Source of the DNA: Chloroflexota bacterium | Lineage (GTDB): Bacteria > Chloroflexota > Dehalococcoidia > Dehalococcoidales > JAUYDJ01 | Length of the DNA: 8,819 bases | Assembly (NCBI GenBank): GCA_030690025.1 | Contig: JAUYDJ010000074.1 | Location: 1 to 8,819, forward strand | Reading direction: 5' to 3' | In this document: one piece after another, positions 1 to 6,824 of the stretch | How positions within the stretch are numbered: position 1 is the stretch's first letter | How the letters are laid out: each line of letters starts with the position of its first letter | Notes under the pieces: generated by a model | What the model was told of the DNA's origin: nothing | Database searches by the model: none | Seen by the model: only the letters and a program-made list of their open reading frames with translations | Program-made: the position numbers and the translations under genes

Positions 1-2154
1 GCCGAAGCAGCTAAGCCTGCAGCCGCCGCAGCTAAGCCCGTAGCCGCCGCCAAGTCGGTTGAGAAGACAGCTAAGCCAGCCGAGGCAGCTAAACCTGTAG
101 CCGCCGCCAAGCCGGCTGCGAAGACAGCCAAGCCAGCCGAGGCAGCTAAACCTGTAGCCGCCGCCAAGCCGGCTGCGGAGACAGCTAAGCCAGCCGAAGC
201 AGCTAAGCCTGTAGCCGCCGCCAAGCCGGCTGCGAAGGCCGCCAAACCAGCCGAAGCAGCTAAGCCTGTAGCCGCCGCCAAGCCAGCCGAGGCAGCCAAA
301 CCAGCCGAAGCAGCTAAGCCTGCAGCCGCCGCCAAGCCGGCTGAAGCAGCCAAACCAGCGGTCGAGGAAGCAGCCCCTCCAGCTAAGAAAGAGGCCACGG
401 CTCCCGCAGCGCCTAAGTTGCGTCCAGTTGAAATCCCCCGCTCCGTCGGTGTAAGAGAGCTGGCGGAACTGCTGAAGGTCAGCGCCATAGATATTATCAA
501 GCAGTTAATGCGCAATGGCATTATGGCCAATATTAACCAGGTCATTGACTACACCGCCGCCGCGGCGATAGTGGGTACCTTTGGCTCTGAAGCCCATCCC
601 AGGCCTCTTGCGGCCAGCAAAGTCAAAAAACGCCCCAAAGCGGAACCCGGGGAACCCAGTAGGATGCAGCCGCGTCCCCCGATAGTTACCGTAATGGGAC
701 ATGTTGACCACGGTAAGACCCGGCTGCTCGATGCCATCCGGCAAACCAATGTCATGGCTACCGAAGCCGGCGGTATCACCCAGCATATCGGCGCGTACCA
801 GGTAAATGTAAACGACCAAAAGATTACTTTCCTGGATACCCCGGGCCATGAAGCCTTCACCGCCATGCGGGCCCACGGCGCCCAGATAACCGATATTGCC
901 ATACTGGTGGTGGCGGCGGACGATGGCGTCATGCCGCAGACCCTGGAAGCCCTTGACCATGCGCGTGCGGCGGGGGTACCCATCGTGGTGGCCATCAATA
1001 AGATTGATAAACCCGGGGCTAACCCGGACCTGGTCAAACAGCAGTTGGCTGACGCCGGTCTGCTGGTTGAAGAATGGGGCGGCGATACTGTGGCTGTCCC
1101 CGTATCCGCCAAGGAGAAAAAAGGCATCTCCGAGCTGCTGGAGAACCTACTGATAGTGGCCGAGATGGAGGAACTCAAGGCTGACCCATCACGGCCAGCC
1201 ACGGGTGTGGTGGTTGAAGCCAGGCTCGATAAGTCCAGCGGCCCGCTAGCCACGGTGTTGATTCAAAACGGCACCCTGAGACTGGGTGATACCGTGGTGG
1301 TGGGTACCTACTGGGGCCGGGTCAGGGCCATGTTTAACGATGCCGGCAAACGGATTAGAAAAGCGGAACCAGCCACCCCGATAGCCATTCTCGGCATAAA
1401 CGGCGTGCCTGAAGTGGGCGATATCCTTACCGCAGTAACCAATGAACATCAGGCCCAGGCGCTAATCGCCAGGCAGAAAGCCAGGATGCAGAAAGAGTCC
1501 AAAGGGGTGAGCCTGCATAATATCTATGACCAGATAACCGCCGGCCGGGTAAAAGAGCTTAACGTTATCCTCAAGACTGACGTCCAGGGCAGCATCGAGC
1601 CAATCAGAAGCTCCCTGGAACGCCTGGGGACGGAAGAGGTACAGGTTAGAATCATACGCGCCGGCACCGGCAATATCGCGGAGAGTGACGTCATGCTGGC
1701 AATCGCCTCCAAGGGTCTTATCATCGGTTTCAATGTGAACACCGAGCCCGGCGCCAAGAAGCTAGCAGAAGTAGAAGGCATTGACATCCGCAACTACGAT
1801 ATCATCTATAACCTCATTGACGATGTGGGAAAGGCGCTCAAAGGCATGCTCGAGCCCACCATTGTCGAGGTTATCGTCGGCCGCGCCGAAGTCAGGGCCG
1901 TCTTCCCGGTGGGCAAGACCAGCAAAGTGGCCGGTGTCTATGTTACCGAGGGTAAGGCCACCCGTGACGCCTCGGTCAGGGTGCGGCGCGGCGACAAGGT
2001 CCTGGCGGAATCAAAGGTCAACAGCCTGAAGCGTTTCAAGGATGACGTCCGGGAGGTAGCGGCGGGCTATGAAGCCGGCATCGGTGTTGAAGGCTTTAAT
2101 GACTTCCATGTCGGTGACGTTCTGGAGTTCTTCTCCAAGCAGAAATCCGGCTAG
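1..2154 (+). CDS. infB: Translation initiation factor IF-2 (5' end outside window)
   Basis: IF-2 is the GTPase that brings initiator tRNA to the 30S subunit and promotes 70S joining. The reading frame is open from base 1, so the start lies upstream; 717 residues are visible. Order of parts: an Ala/Lys/Pro-rich repetitive extension (bases 1-417), an IF2_N-type helical domain (about 418-590, [18 protein letters not shown]), then the G domain with P-loop GHVDHGKT (697-720), the switch region with [10 protein letters not shown] (about 769-798), DTPGH (835-849), NKID (997-1008) and SAK (1105-1113). Beta-barrel and C-terminal IF-2 domains follow up to the TAG stop. All GTPase motifs are intact. A TTG at 418 is in frame but has no Shine-Dalgarno and follows repeat-coding sequence, so I do not take it as the start. 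rbfA follows after 15 nt, a common bacterial arrangement. The oddity is the tandem-repeat extension. Identification is very secure. Confidence 0.97.
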   Translation, partial: AEAAKPAAAAAKPVAAAKSVEKTAKPAEAAKPVAAAKPAAKTAKPAEAAKPVAAAKPAAETAKPAEAAKPVAAAKPAAKAAKPAEAAKPVAAAKPAEAAKPAEAAKPAAAAKPAEAAKPAVEEAAPPAKKEATAPAAPKLRPVEIPRSVGVRELAELLKVSAIDIIKQLMRNGIMANINQVIDYTAAAAIVGTFGSEAHPRPLAASKVKKRPKAEPGEPSRMQPRPPIVTVMGHVDHGKTRLLDAIRQTNVMATEAGGITQHIGAYQVNVNDQKITFLDTPGHEAFTAMRAHGAQITDIAILVVAADDGVMPQTLEALDHARAAGVPIVVAINKIDKPGANPDLVKQQLADAGLLVEEWGGDTVAVPVSAKEKKGISELLENLLIVAEMEELKADPSRPATGVVVEARLDKSSGPLATVLIQNGTLRLGDTVVVGTYWGRVRAMFNDAGKRIRKAEPATPIAILGINGVPEVGDILTAVTNEHQAQALIARQKARMQKESKGVSLHNIYDQITAGRVKELNVILKTDVQGSIEPIRSSLERLGTEEVQVRIIRAGTGNIAESDVMLAIASKGLIIGFNVNTEPGAKKLAEVEGIDIRNYDIIYNLIDDVGKALKGMLEPTIVEVIVGRAEVRAVFPVGKTSKVAGVYVTEGKATRDASVRVRRGDKVLAESKVNSLKRFKDDVREVAAGYEAGIGVEGFNDFHVGDVLEFFSKQKSG
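10..300 (+). repeat. 57-bp tandem repeat coding the Ala/Lys/Pro-rich IF-2 extension
   Basis: Three full units start at 67, 124 and 181, each 57 bp and in frame, coding [19 protein letters not shown] or a one-residue variant. A fourth begins at 238 and matches for about 45 bp before the period breaks into shorter blocks ([13 protein letters not shown] and similar) that run on to about 360. A more diverged unit lies at about 10-66. By direct comparison, units 1 and 2 differ at 2 of 57 bases, units 1 and 3 at 2, and units 2 and 3 at 4, which suggests recent duplication or slippage. The encoded segment is highly basic, almost free of hydrophobic residues other than Ala and Val, and resembles histone H1-tail or AlgP-like PAKA repeats. 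It is expected to be disordered. Its function is not known from the sequence. Confidence 0.9.
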
Positions 2155-2169
2155 ACCCCGAAAGTAACC

Positions 2170-2553
2170 ATGTCGCACCGTATCGAGCGAGTAAACAATC
2201 TCATTCGCCAGGAAATCAGCGAGTTGCTCCAGCGCCAGGTCAAAGACCCGCGACTCGGCGCTTTTGTCATTGTGACCGATGTGGCCACCTCTCCCGACTT
2301 CAAATTTGCCAAGATATTCATCAGCCGTATTGGCACCGAAGAAGAGAAAGAAGAGACGCTGCGTGCCCTCACCGCGGCGGCTGGCTTCTTCCGGAGAGAG
2401 CTGGCCAAGCGCCTGGACCTGGCCCGCATCCCGGAGCTTAGCTTCCACTGGGACGACTCAATCGAGCGAGGCGACCGCATTATGCAACTACTGGACCAGG
2501 TCAGCCGGGAGAACACCGGCCAGAAAGAATCTCCGCCTGAAAAAGAGACTTAG
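2170..2553 (+). CDS. rbfA: Ribosome-binding factor A
   Basis: RbfA binds the 30S subunit late in assembly and supports processing and folding of the 5' end of 16S rRNA. The 127-residue protein has the family's usual size. It shows the expected N-terminal helix (RIERVNNLIRQEISELLQ), then VKDPRLG, the VTDV-SPDFKFAKIFIS strand region of the KH-like fold, an AxG helix-kink motif (Ala70-Ala71-Gly72) within AAAGFFRREL, and the IPELSFHWDDS segment. A charged tail (residues about 112-127, rich in Glu and Lys) follows the conserved domain. The ATG is the first in-frame start that leaves the whole conserved N-terminus. The upstream Shine-Dalgarno is weak (GAAAG), so translation may be coupled to infB, which ends 15 nt before. 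An 81-bp gap separates it from truB. Confidence 0.96.
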   Translation: MSHRIERVNNLIRQEISELLQRQVKDPRLGAFVIVTDVATSPDFKFAKIFISRIGTEEEKEETLRALTAAAGFFRRELAKRLDLARIPELSFHWDDSIERGDRIMQLLDQVSRENTGQKESPPEKET

Positions 2554-2634
2554 CAGCCCATTTTTTCCTCTTCCCCCTGAATAAATAATGGACACCTTTG
2601 CACCCAGTCCACAAATCAATTACGGTTATAGAAT

Positions 2635-3552
2635 ATGGATGGCATACTGAACATCAATAAACCCCTGGAGATGACCTCTTACCGCATGGTGGCCCTGGTA
2701 AAGAGGCTGAGCGGAGAGCGTCACGCGGGACACGCCGGCACCCTTGACCCGGCGGCCAGCGGTGTCCTGCCCGTCTGTCTCGGCCAGGCAACGCGTGTTG
2801 TCGAATACCTGATGCAGGCCACCAAGACCTACCGCGCCGAAATTGAGCTCGGCGTGACCACCGATACCTATGACGCCGCCGGTAAGGTCACCGAAACGAA
2901 AGACGCTTCACACATTACCCGAGAACAGGTAGAGTCGGCGCTGGCGGCTTTCTCCGGTACCATATCCCAGACGCCGCCCATGTATAGCGCCGTCAGGCAC
3001 CACGGCCAGCGGCTCTACTCCCTGGCGCGGGCGGGCATTACCGTGGACCGGCCCAGCCGCCTGGCTCAAATTTATAGTCTCAAGTTTACTGACTGGCAGT
3101 CACCGGTAGCCACTATAGAGGTCGAATGCGGCAAGGGCACCTACATCCGCTCACTGGCCCACGACCTGGGGCAGTCCCTGGGCTGTGGCGCCAGCTTGAA
3201 GAGCCTCGTCCGCCTGAGATATGGCCCTTTCGCTCTCGCCGATGCCCTTTCGCTGCCCCGGCTCGAAGAAGCCGCCCGCGACAATAAGTGGATAGAGTTT
3301 CTTCACCCCATCGATTCGGTGCTGGCTCACCTCTCCGCAGTCACCGTTGACGAGCCGACTACCCGGGCGATAACCTGTGGACAGGCGGTGACACTGCCGG
3401 GGCAAAATAACAGTCCCCCACCAGGGACCGGGAGCCGCTGCCGCGTTTATAACCCCAGCGGCGACCTGCTGGCTATTCTCAGCTTCAACACGGAAACCGG
3501 GCAATGGCACCCGGACAAGGTTTTCCTGCCACCCAGAGCACCACCATGCTAG
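2635..3552 (+). CDS. truB: tRNA pseudouridine(55) synthase
   Basis: TruB converts U55 to pseudouridine in the T-loop of tRNAs. The 305-residue protein opens with MDGILNINKP, a typical TruB start, and carries GHAGTLDP with the catalytic Asp at residue 38. Further family motifs are SGVLPVCLGQATR, KTYRAEIELGVTTDTYDAAG, QTPPMYSAVRHHGQRLY and the GKGTYIRSLAHDLG segment. A C-terminal PUA-like region follows (about residues 235-300). The ATG at 2635 is fixed by homology, because no in-frame extension keeps family similarity. It has no recognisable Shine-Dalgarno: the preceding bases are AT-rich (TTATAGAAT). The 81 bp upstream hold a T-rich stretch (2560-2577) and isolated promoter-like hexamers (TGGACA at 2589, TATAGA at 2627) with poor spacing, so a start of transcription here is possible but not supported. 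Length and motifs are normal. Confidence 0.97.
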   Translation: MDGILNINKPLEMTSYRMVALVKRLSGERHAGHAGTLDPAASGVLPVCLGQATRVVEYLMQATKTYRAEIELGVTTDTYDAAGKVTETKDASHITREQVESALAAFSGTISQTPPMYSAVRHHGQRLYSLARAGITVDRPSRLAQIYSLKFTDWQSPVATIEVECGKGTYIRSLAHDLGQSLGCGASLKSLVRLRYGPFALADALSLPRLEEAARDNKWIEFLHPIDSVLAHLSAVTVDEPTTRAITCGQAVTLPGQNNSPPPGTGSRCRVYNPSGDLLAILSFNTETGQWHPDKVFLPPRAPPC

Positions 3553-3579
3553 GTGACAGGTTCACAACCCGCTCAGGTC

Positions 3580-3609
3580 TTGACAGCCAGCGCCTATTAA
3601 GGCTATAGT
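3580..3609 (+). promoter_or_regulatory. Sigma70-type promoter for the DUF5679/inositol-lipid genes
   Basis: A perfect -35 hexamer TTGACA (3580-3585) is followed after 18 nt by TATAGT (3604-3609), a 5-of-6 match to the -10 consensus. It lies just after the truB stop and about 33 bp before the GTG of the small zinc-ribbon gene, which predicts a short leader starting near 3616. No other plus-strand element in the window matches both hexamers this well. It would drive the small gene and perhaps ino1 to purA, since I see no convincing terminator before purA ends. Confidence 0.7.
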
Positions 3610-3625
3610 TCAAACGATACGAAAC

Positions 3626-3634
3626 GGAGGAGGT
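3626..3634 (+). promoter_or_regulatory. Strong Shine-Dalgarno that fixes the GTG start at 3642
   Basis: GGAGGAGGT is a near-full anti-16S match and lies 7 nt before GTG. It is the strongest ribosome-binding site in the window and is the main reason, with the conserved cysteine pattern, for calling the short gene that follows. Confidence 0.85.
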
Positions 3635-3641
3635 AACCGGA

Positions 3642-3782
3642 GTGCAGGCGTATTGTTTCAAATGCCGCGCCAAGAGAGAGATAAAGAACCCCCAGAAGGT
3701 TACGCTAAAGAACGGCAGGGCGGCCACGCGCGGAGTGTGCCCGGCGTGCGGCACCAGGGTGTTTAGGGTCGGCCAGGGCTGA
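3642..3782 (+). CDS. Small four-cysteine zinc-ribbon protein, DUF5679 type
   Basis: This 46-residue protein starts at GTG behind a strong Shine-Dalgarno and ends at TGA. The visible pattern is CFKC at residues 5-8 and CPAC at 33-36 (Cys5, Cys8, Cys33, Cys36), a classic four-cysteine zinc-binding layout. Between them lie KREIKNP, KVTLKNGR and ATRGVC, and after them GTRVFR. I recognise this as the layout of the DUF5679 family, from memory and not from a search. The function of that family is unknown to me; a zinc-stabilised fold with basic residues (about 11 Lys/Arg of 46) would suit RNA, ribosome or protein binding, but this is inference. It has its own promoter at 3580-3609 and lies 112 bp before ino1, so it may be the first gene of the inositol-lipid transcript. 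It is shorter than usual ORF cut-offs and easily missed. Confidence 0.88.
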   Translation: MQAYCFKCRAKREIKNPQKVTLKNGRAATRGVCPACGTRVFRVGQG

Positions 3783-3827
3783 ATTGAGTAGACCAGTCTC
3801 ACCGTGCTAGTCTCCTCTTTAGTGCAA

Positions 3828-3854
3828 TTCACGGAATAGTCGAAATAACGTGAA
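3828..3854. promoter_or_regulatory. Inverted repeat upstream of ino1, possible operator
   Basis: TTCACG (3828-3833) and its exact reverse complement CGTGAA (3849-3854) are separated by 15 nt, so the centres of the half-sites lie 21 bp apart, about two helical turns. The site is 41 bp before the ino1 start. A perfect 6-bp inverted pair can arise by chance, and I see no clear promoter hexamers around it, so this is only a candidate site. Confidence 0.2.
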
Positions 3855-3894
3855 CCTTTGGCAAGCATAAGCCAGAAAGGGAAGGATTGGAAGC

Positions 3895-5007
3895 ATGGGT
3901 AACAAGATAAATGTAGCCATAATCGGCTGTGGCAACTGCGCTTGCGCGCTGGCACAGGGTGTCTATTACTACCGCAAGGCAAAAGAAACCGACTTCGTCC
4001 CCGGGTTGATGCACGTTAACCTGGGTGGCTACCACCCCAGCGATATCAGGTTCGTGGCTGCCTTTGACATCGATAAGAACAAGGTCGGCAAAGACCTGGC
4101 GGAAGCCCTCTTTACGCCGCCTAATAACACCATCAAGTTTTGCGATATACCCACCACCGGCGTCAAGGTACATCGCGGCATGACCCACGATGGCCTGGGC
4201 AAATACCTCTCCCAGGTAATACAGAAAGCCCCGGGACAAACAGCGGACATTGTTAAAATCCTGAAGGAGACCAAGACCGATGTAGTCATCAACTACCTGC
4301 CGGTAGGCAGTGAAGAAGCCACCAAGTGGTACATCGAGCAGGTCATGGCCGCCGGCTGCGGCCTTATCAACTGCATCCCGGTCTTCATCGCCCGCGAGAA
4401 ATACTGGCAGGAGCGGTTCGCCGAAAAAGGTCTACCGGTTATCGGCGATGACATCAAGTCGCAGGTCGGCGCTACCATTGTCCACCGTGTGCTGACCCGT
4501 CTGTTCCGTGAGCGCGGCGTCAGGCTGGAGCGGACCTACCAGCTTAACTTCGGCGGCGACATGGACTTCTTCAATATGCTCGAGCGGGAACGGCTCATGT
4601 CCAAGAAGATATCCAAGACGGACGCCGTCACCTCTCAGTTGGACTATAAGCTTGACCCGGAGAATATCCACGTCGGCCCCAGCGATTACGTTCCGTGGCT
4701 GGGCGGCCGCAAGTTCTGCCATATCCGCATGGAGGGCCGCGCCTTTGGCGATGTGCCGCTCAACCTTGAGCTGAAACTCGAGGTATGGGACAGTCCCAAC
4801 TCGGCGGGCGTGGTCATTGACGCTGTCCGGTGCTGCAAACTGGCCCTGGACCGCGGCCTGAAAGGCGCGCTCGTCGGCCCGTCTTCATACTTCATGAAAT
4901 CACCGCCGGTACAGTATACCGATGACGAGGCCCGCTGCCTGACGGAAGAGTTCATCGCCCAGCAGCCCGGCGAGGAAAAACCACCAGCGAGCAATCCGGA
5001 GGCTTAG
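3895..5007 (+). CDS. ino1: Inositol-3-phosphate synthase
   Basis: This enzyme makes 1D-myo-inositol 3-phosphate from glucose 6-phosphate using bound NAD, the committed step of inositol synthesis. The 370-residue length fits the short prokaryotic (actinobacterial-type) family, not the ~500-residue eukaryotic form. Evidence in order: Rossmann NAD motif GCGNCA (residues 11-16), VYYY and [62 protein letters not shown] (from residue 184, with Lys188), NFGGDMDF (218-225), and [21 protein letters not shown] (from 298). These are the family's conserved blocks, so it should be active. A GGGAAGGA Shine-Dalgarno (3879-3886) sits 8 nt before the ATG. The last ~20 residues are Pro/Glu-rich and not conserved. 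The next gene begins 10 nt after the stop. Its product most likely feeds the phosphatidyltransferase at 6214-6816; a role in mycothiol-like or osmolyte synthesis is less likely given the neighbours. Confidence 0.95.
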   Translation: MGNKINVAIIGCGNCACALAQGVYYYRKAKETDFVPGLMHVNLGGYHPSDIRFVAAFDIDKNKVGKDLAEALFTPPNNTIKFCDIPTTGVKVHRGMTHDGLGKYLSQVIQKAPGQTADIVKILKETKTDVVINYLPVGSEEATKWYIEQVMAAGCGLINCIPVFIAREKYWQERFAEKGLPVIGDDIKSQVGATIVHRVLTRLFRERGVRLERTYQLNFGGDMDFFNMLERERLMSKKISKTDAVTSQLDYKLDPENIHVGPSDYVPWLGGRKFCHIRMEGRAFGDVPLNLELKLEVWDSPNSAGVVIDAVRCCKLALDRGLKGALVGPSSYFMKSPPVQYTDDEARCLTEEFIAQQPGEEKPPASNPEA

Positions 5008-5017
5008 CCAGGTAGCC

Positions 5018-6178
5018 ATGAAGATAGCTCTGGTCTCCCCGTACGACTTCGCTTATCCCGGTGGGGTCACCAACCATATCTCCTACCTGGAGCGCCACTT
5101 TACCCGCCTGGGGCACGATGTAAGAATCATCGCCCCGGCCTCCAGGGCGGTCTCCAACCTGGGTGATAGGTTCATTCCCATCGGCACGCCCCGGCCGGTC
5201 CCGGCCAGTGGCTCCATTGCCCGCATCACCATATCACCCTGGCTGTCGTCCCGGGTGAGCCGGGTGCTGGCCAGGGAGAACTTCGATATTATCCATCTCC
5301 ATGAACCGCTCATGCCCATGCTGTGCACCACCGTGCTGCGGCTGGCAAATGCGCCAACGGTCGGCACCTTTCACGCCTCCGGCACCCGGTCGTGGTATAA
5401 CTACTCACCGGTGGCAAACCTGATTTTACGGAGATGGTTCCGCAGGCTCGATGGCAGGATTACCGTATCCGAGCTAGCCACCGAACGCGTGGCCAAATAC
5501 TTTCCCGGCTGCTACCACGTCATTCCCAACGGCGTCGACCTGGAGCACTTCTCGCCCAATGCAGCGCCGCTTGGCCAGTTCAGCGATGGCAAGCTGAATA
5601 TCCTGTTTGTCGGCCGCCTGGAAAAACGCAAAGGACTGGACTACCTGCTTAAAGCCTACAAGCTCATCAAGCCGGAATTCCCCGCCTGTCGCCTCATCGT
5701 CGTCGGGCCGGGCAACAGGTTGAGACGTAAGTATGAAAAACAGGTCAAGAAGAGCGGGCTGGCCGACGTCATTTTTGCCGGCTACGTCAGCAACGATGAC
5801 CTGCCCCGCTATTACCAGACGGCCGATATTTTCTGCGCGCCGGCTACCGGCTGGGAGAGTTTCGGCATAATATTGCTTGAGGCGATGGCAATGGGCAAAG
5901 CAATCGTGGCTTCCAATGTCGAGGGTTATGCCCGGCTCGTCAGCGACAACGTCGACGGGCTGTTGGTGCCGCCGCGGGACGAGCAAGCCCTGGGCCGTGC
6001 TCTGCTGACGCTATTGAAAGATAAGTCATTGCGGACGAAGATAGGCGCTCAAGGCAGACTTAAGGCCAGCGAGTATGCCTGGGAGGATATCGCCAGGAGA
6101 GTGCTGGACTACTACGCCACGGTGCTCAACGAATCACCCCTCAAGAAAGAGTCTTCATCGGGGACAGTATTAGTTTAA
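5018..6178 (+). CDS. GT4 glycosyltransferase, PimA-like (phosphatidylinositol mannosyltransferase)
   Basis: A 386-residue GT-B fold retaining glycosyltransferase of family GT4. The N-terminal acceptor domain has PGGV (residues 14-17), LGHDVRIIAPAS, and GSIAR with Arg69. TFHAS carries His119, corresponding to the His of actinobacterial PimA. The C-terminal nucleotide-sugar domain has IPNGVDLEHF, VGRLEKRKG (Arg200, Lys205), and the EX7E motif with Glu280 and Glu288 in WESFGIILLE. These positions line up, as I recall the PimA sequence, with its GDP-mannose-binding Arg, Lys and Glu. The likely reaction is transfer of a mannose from GDP-mannose to the inositol ring of phosphatidylinositol at the inner membrane face; the exact sugar cannot be read from the sequence. 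It lies 10 nt after ino1 and 35 nt before the phosphatidyltransferase, which supports an inositol-lipid acceptor. GGAGG (4998-5002) and AGG (5010-5012) precede the start. An MshA-like role (inositol-phosphate acceptor) is the main alternative. Confidence 0.85.
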   Translation: MKIALVSPYDFAYPGGVTNHISYLERHFTRLGHDVRIIAPASRAVSNLGDRFIPIGTPRPVPASGSIARITISPWLSSRVSRVLARENFDIIHLHEPLMPMLCTTVLRLANAPTVGTFHASGTRSWYNYSPVANLILRRWFRRLDGRITVSELATERVAKYFPGCYHVIPNGVDLEHFSPNAAPLGQFSDGKLNILFVGRLEKRKGLDYLLKAYKLIKPEFPACRLIVVGPGNRLRRKYEKQVKKSGLADVIFAGYVSNDDLPRYYQTADIFCAPATGWESFGIILLEAMAMGKAIVASNVEGYARLVSDNVDGLLVPPRDEQALGRALLTLLKDKSLRTKIGAQGRLKASEYAWEDIARRVLDYYATVLNESPLKKESSSGTVLV

Positions 6179-6197
6179 GCTATATGATACCGGTTTT

Positions 6198-6204
6198 GGG
6201 AGAG
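6198..6204 (+). promoter_or_regulatory. Shine-Dalgarno favouring the ATG at 6214
   Basis: GGGAGAG lies 9 nt before the ATG at 6214. The in-frame ATG at 6184 is only 5 nt after the previous stop codon and has no Shine-Dalgarno in front of it. The extra ten residues it would add (MIPVLGEQQR) are partly encoded by the ribosome-binding region itself. I therefore prefer 6214. Confidence 0.55.
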
Positions 6205-6213
6205 CAGCAGAGA

Positions 6214-6816
6214 ATGACCAAACTACCTGAATCTCGCAAGCTCATCGCTAACTATGTCACGCAGCCGGCTGCCAGGCTTTTGGCCCGGACCGCCATCACG
6301 CCCAATGCCCTCACCTGGTCTGGTTTCTTGGTGACTCTGGGGGCGGCGGCGCTTACCGCCACCGGGCATCCCTTCGCCGGCGGCTGGGTGGTACTCGCCG
6401 GCGGTCTCCTCGACATGCTGGACGGGGCACTGGCCCGCCAGACCAACCGGACCAGCAATTTCGGCGCTCTCCTCGACTCCACCCTCGACCGCCTGTCGGA
6501 CGCGGCCATACTATTCGGCATCCTTTTACTGGGTATCAGGGAGCAAGCGACCATGCTGACCTGGCTGGTCTACCTTGCTTTAATTGGCTCATTGCTGGTA
6601 AGCTACGTGAGGGCCAGGGCCGAAGGGCTGGGGTTGAAATGCCAGGTGGGACTGTTTACCCGCGCCGAGAGGGTAATACTGCTGGTATTAAGCTTATTAC
6701 TATACCGTGTTCCCTATGTGCCAGTCACTGCCCTGGGCATTATAGCGTTACTCAGCTTTATCACCGTTGCCCAGAGGGTAATATACGTCTGGCAACAGAC
6801 CGGCAAAGCTAGATAG
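6214..6816 (+). CDS. CDP-alcohol phosphatidyltransferase, probable phosphatidylinositol-phosphate synthase
   Basis: This integral membrane enzyme joins a CDP-activated lipid to an alcohol head group, here most likely inositol 3-phosphate. It has 200 residues from the preferred ATG (210 if 6184 is used). The full signature D-x2-DG-x2-AR-x8-G-x3-D-x3-D is present as Asp67, Asp70-Gly71, Ala74-Arg75, Gly84, Asp88 and Asp92; these Asp residues bind the catalytic metals. SYVRARAE (130-137) matches the basic R/K-A-R-AE segment I know from phosphatidylinositol-phosphate synthases and separates this from phosphatidylglycerophosphate synthase. About six hydrophobic helices are visible (near 33-51, 53-70, 96-108, 116-132, 151-165 and 168-190). 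Context with ino1 and a PimA-like enzyme supports the head group. It would leave a phosphate that needs a phosphatase, not seen here. Another CDP-alcohol transferase specificity is possible. Confidence 0.85.
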   Translation: MTKLPESRKLIANYVTQPAARLLARTAITPNALTWSGFLVTLGAAALTATGHPFAGGWVVLAGGLLDMLDGALARQTNRTSNFGALLDSTLDRLSDAAILFGILLLGIREQATMLTWLVYLALIGSLLVSYVRARAEGLGLKCQVGLFTRAERVILLVLSLLLYRVPYVPVTALGIIALLSFITVAQRVIYVWQQTGKAR

Positions 6817-6824
6817 GAGAGACA

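Noticed and set aside
10..360. Repeat array as a possible CRISPR
   Set aside because: Units are contiguous with no unique spacers, stay in frame with IF-2, and encode a simple Ala/Lys/Pro pattern.
418..420. TTG at 418 as the infB start, giving a 578-residue protein
   Set aside because: The frame is open back to base 1 with clear coding repeats, there is no Shine-Dalgarno before 418, and IF-2 usually has an N-terminal extension. An internal start is possible but unsupported.
549..1253. 234-codon minus-strand open frame across the IF-2 G domain
   Set aside because: It is antisense to strongly conserved IF-2 motifs, has a Ser/Ala-rich composition typical of a shadow frame, and matches no family I know.
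2589..2634. TGGACA or TTGCAC with TATAGA before truB as a promoter
   Set aside because: Spacings between the hexamers are well beyond 16-19 nt, so no acceptable pair exists.
3791..3812. GACCAG/CTAGTC hairpin after the zinc-ribbon gene as a terminator
   Set aside because: The stem is six pairs with a mismatch, the loop is about 10 nt, and only a short, interrupted T run follows.
3485..3982. 165-codon minus-strand open frame across the truB-ino1 gap
   Set aside because: It overlaps the zinc-ribbon gene, its promoter and the start of ino1 on the other strand, and has no recognisable domain or ribosome site.
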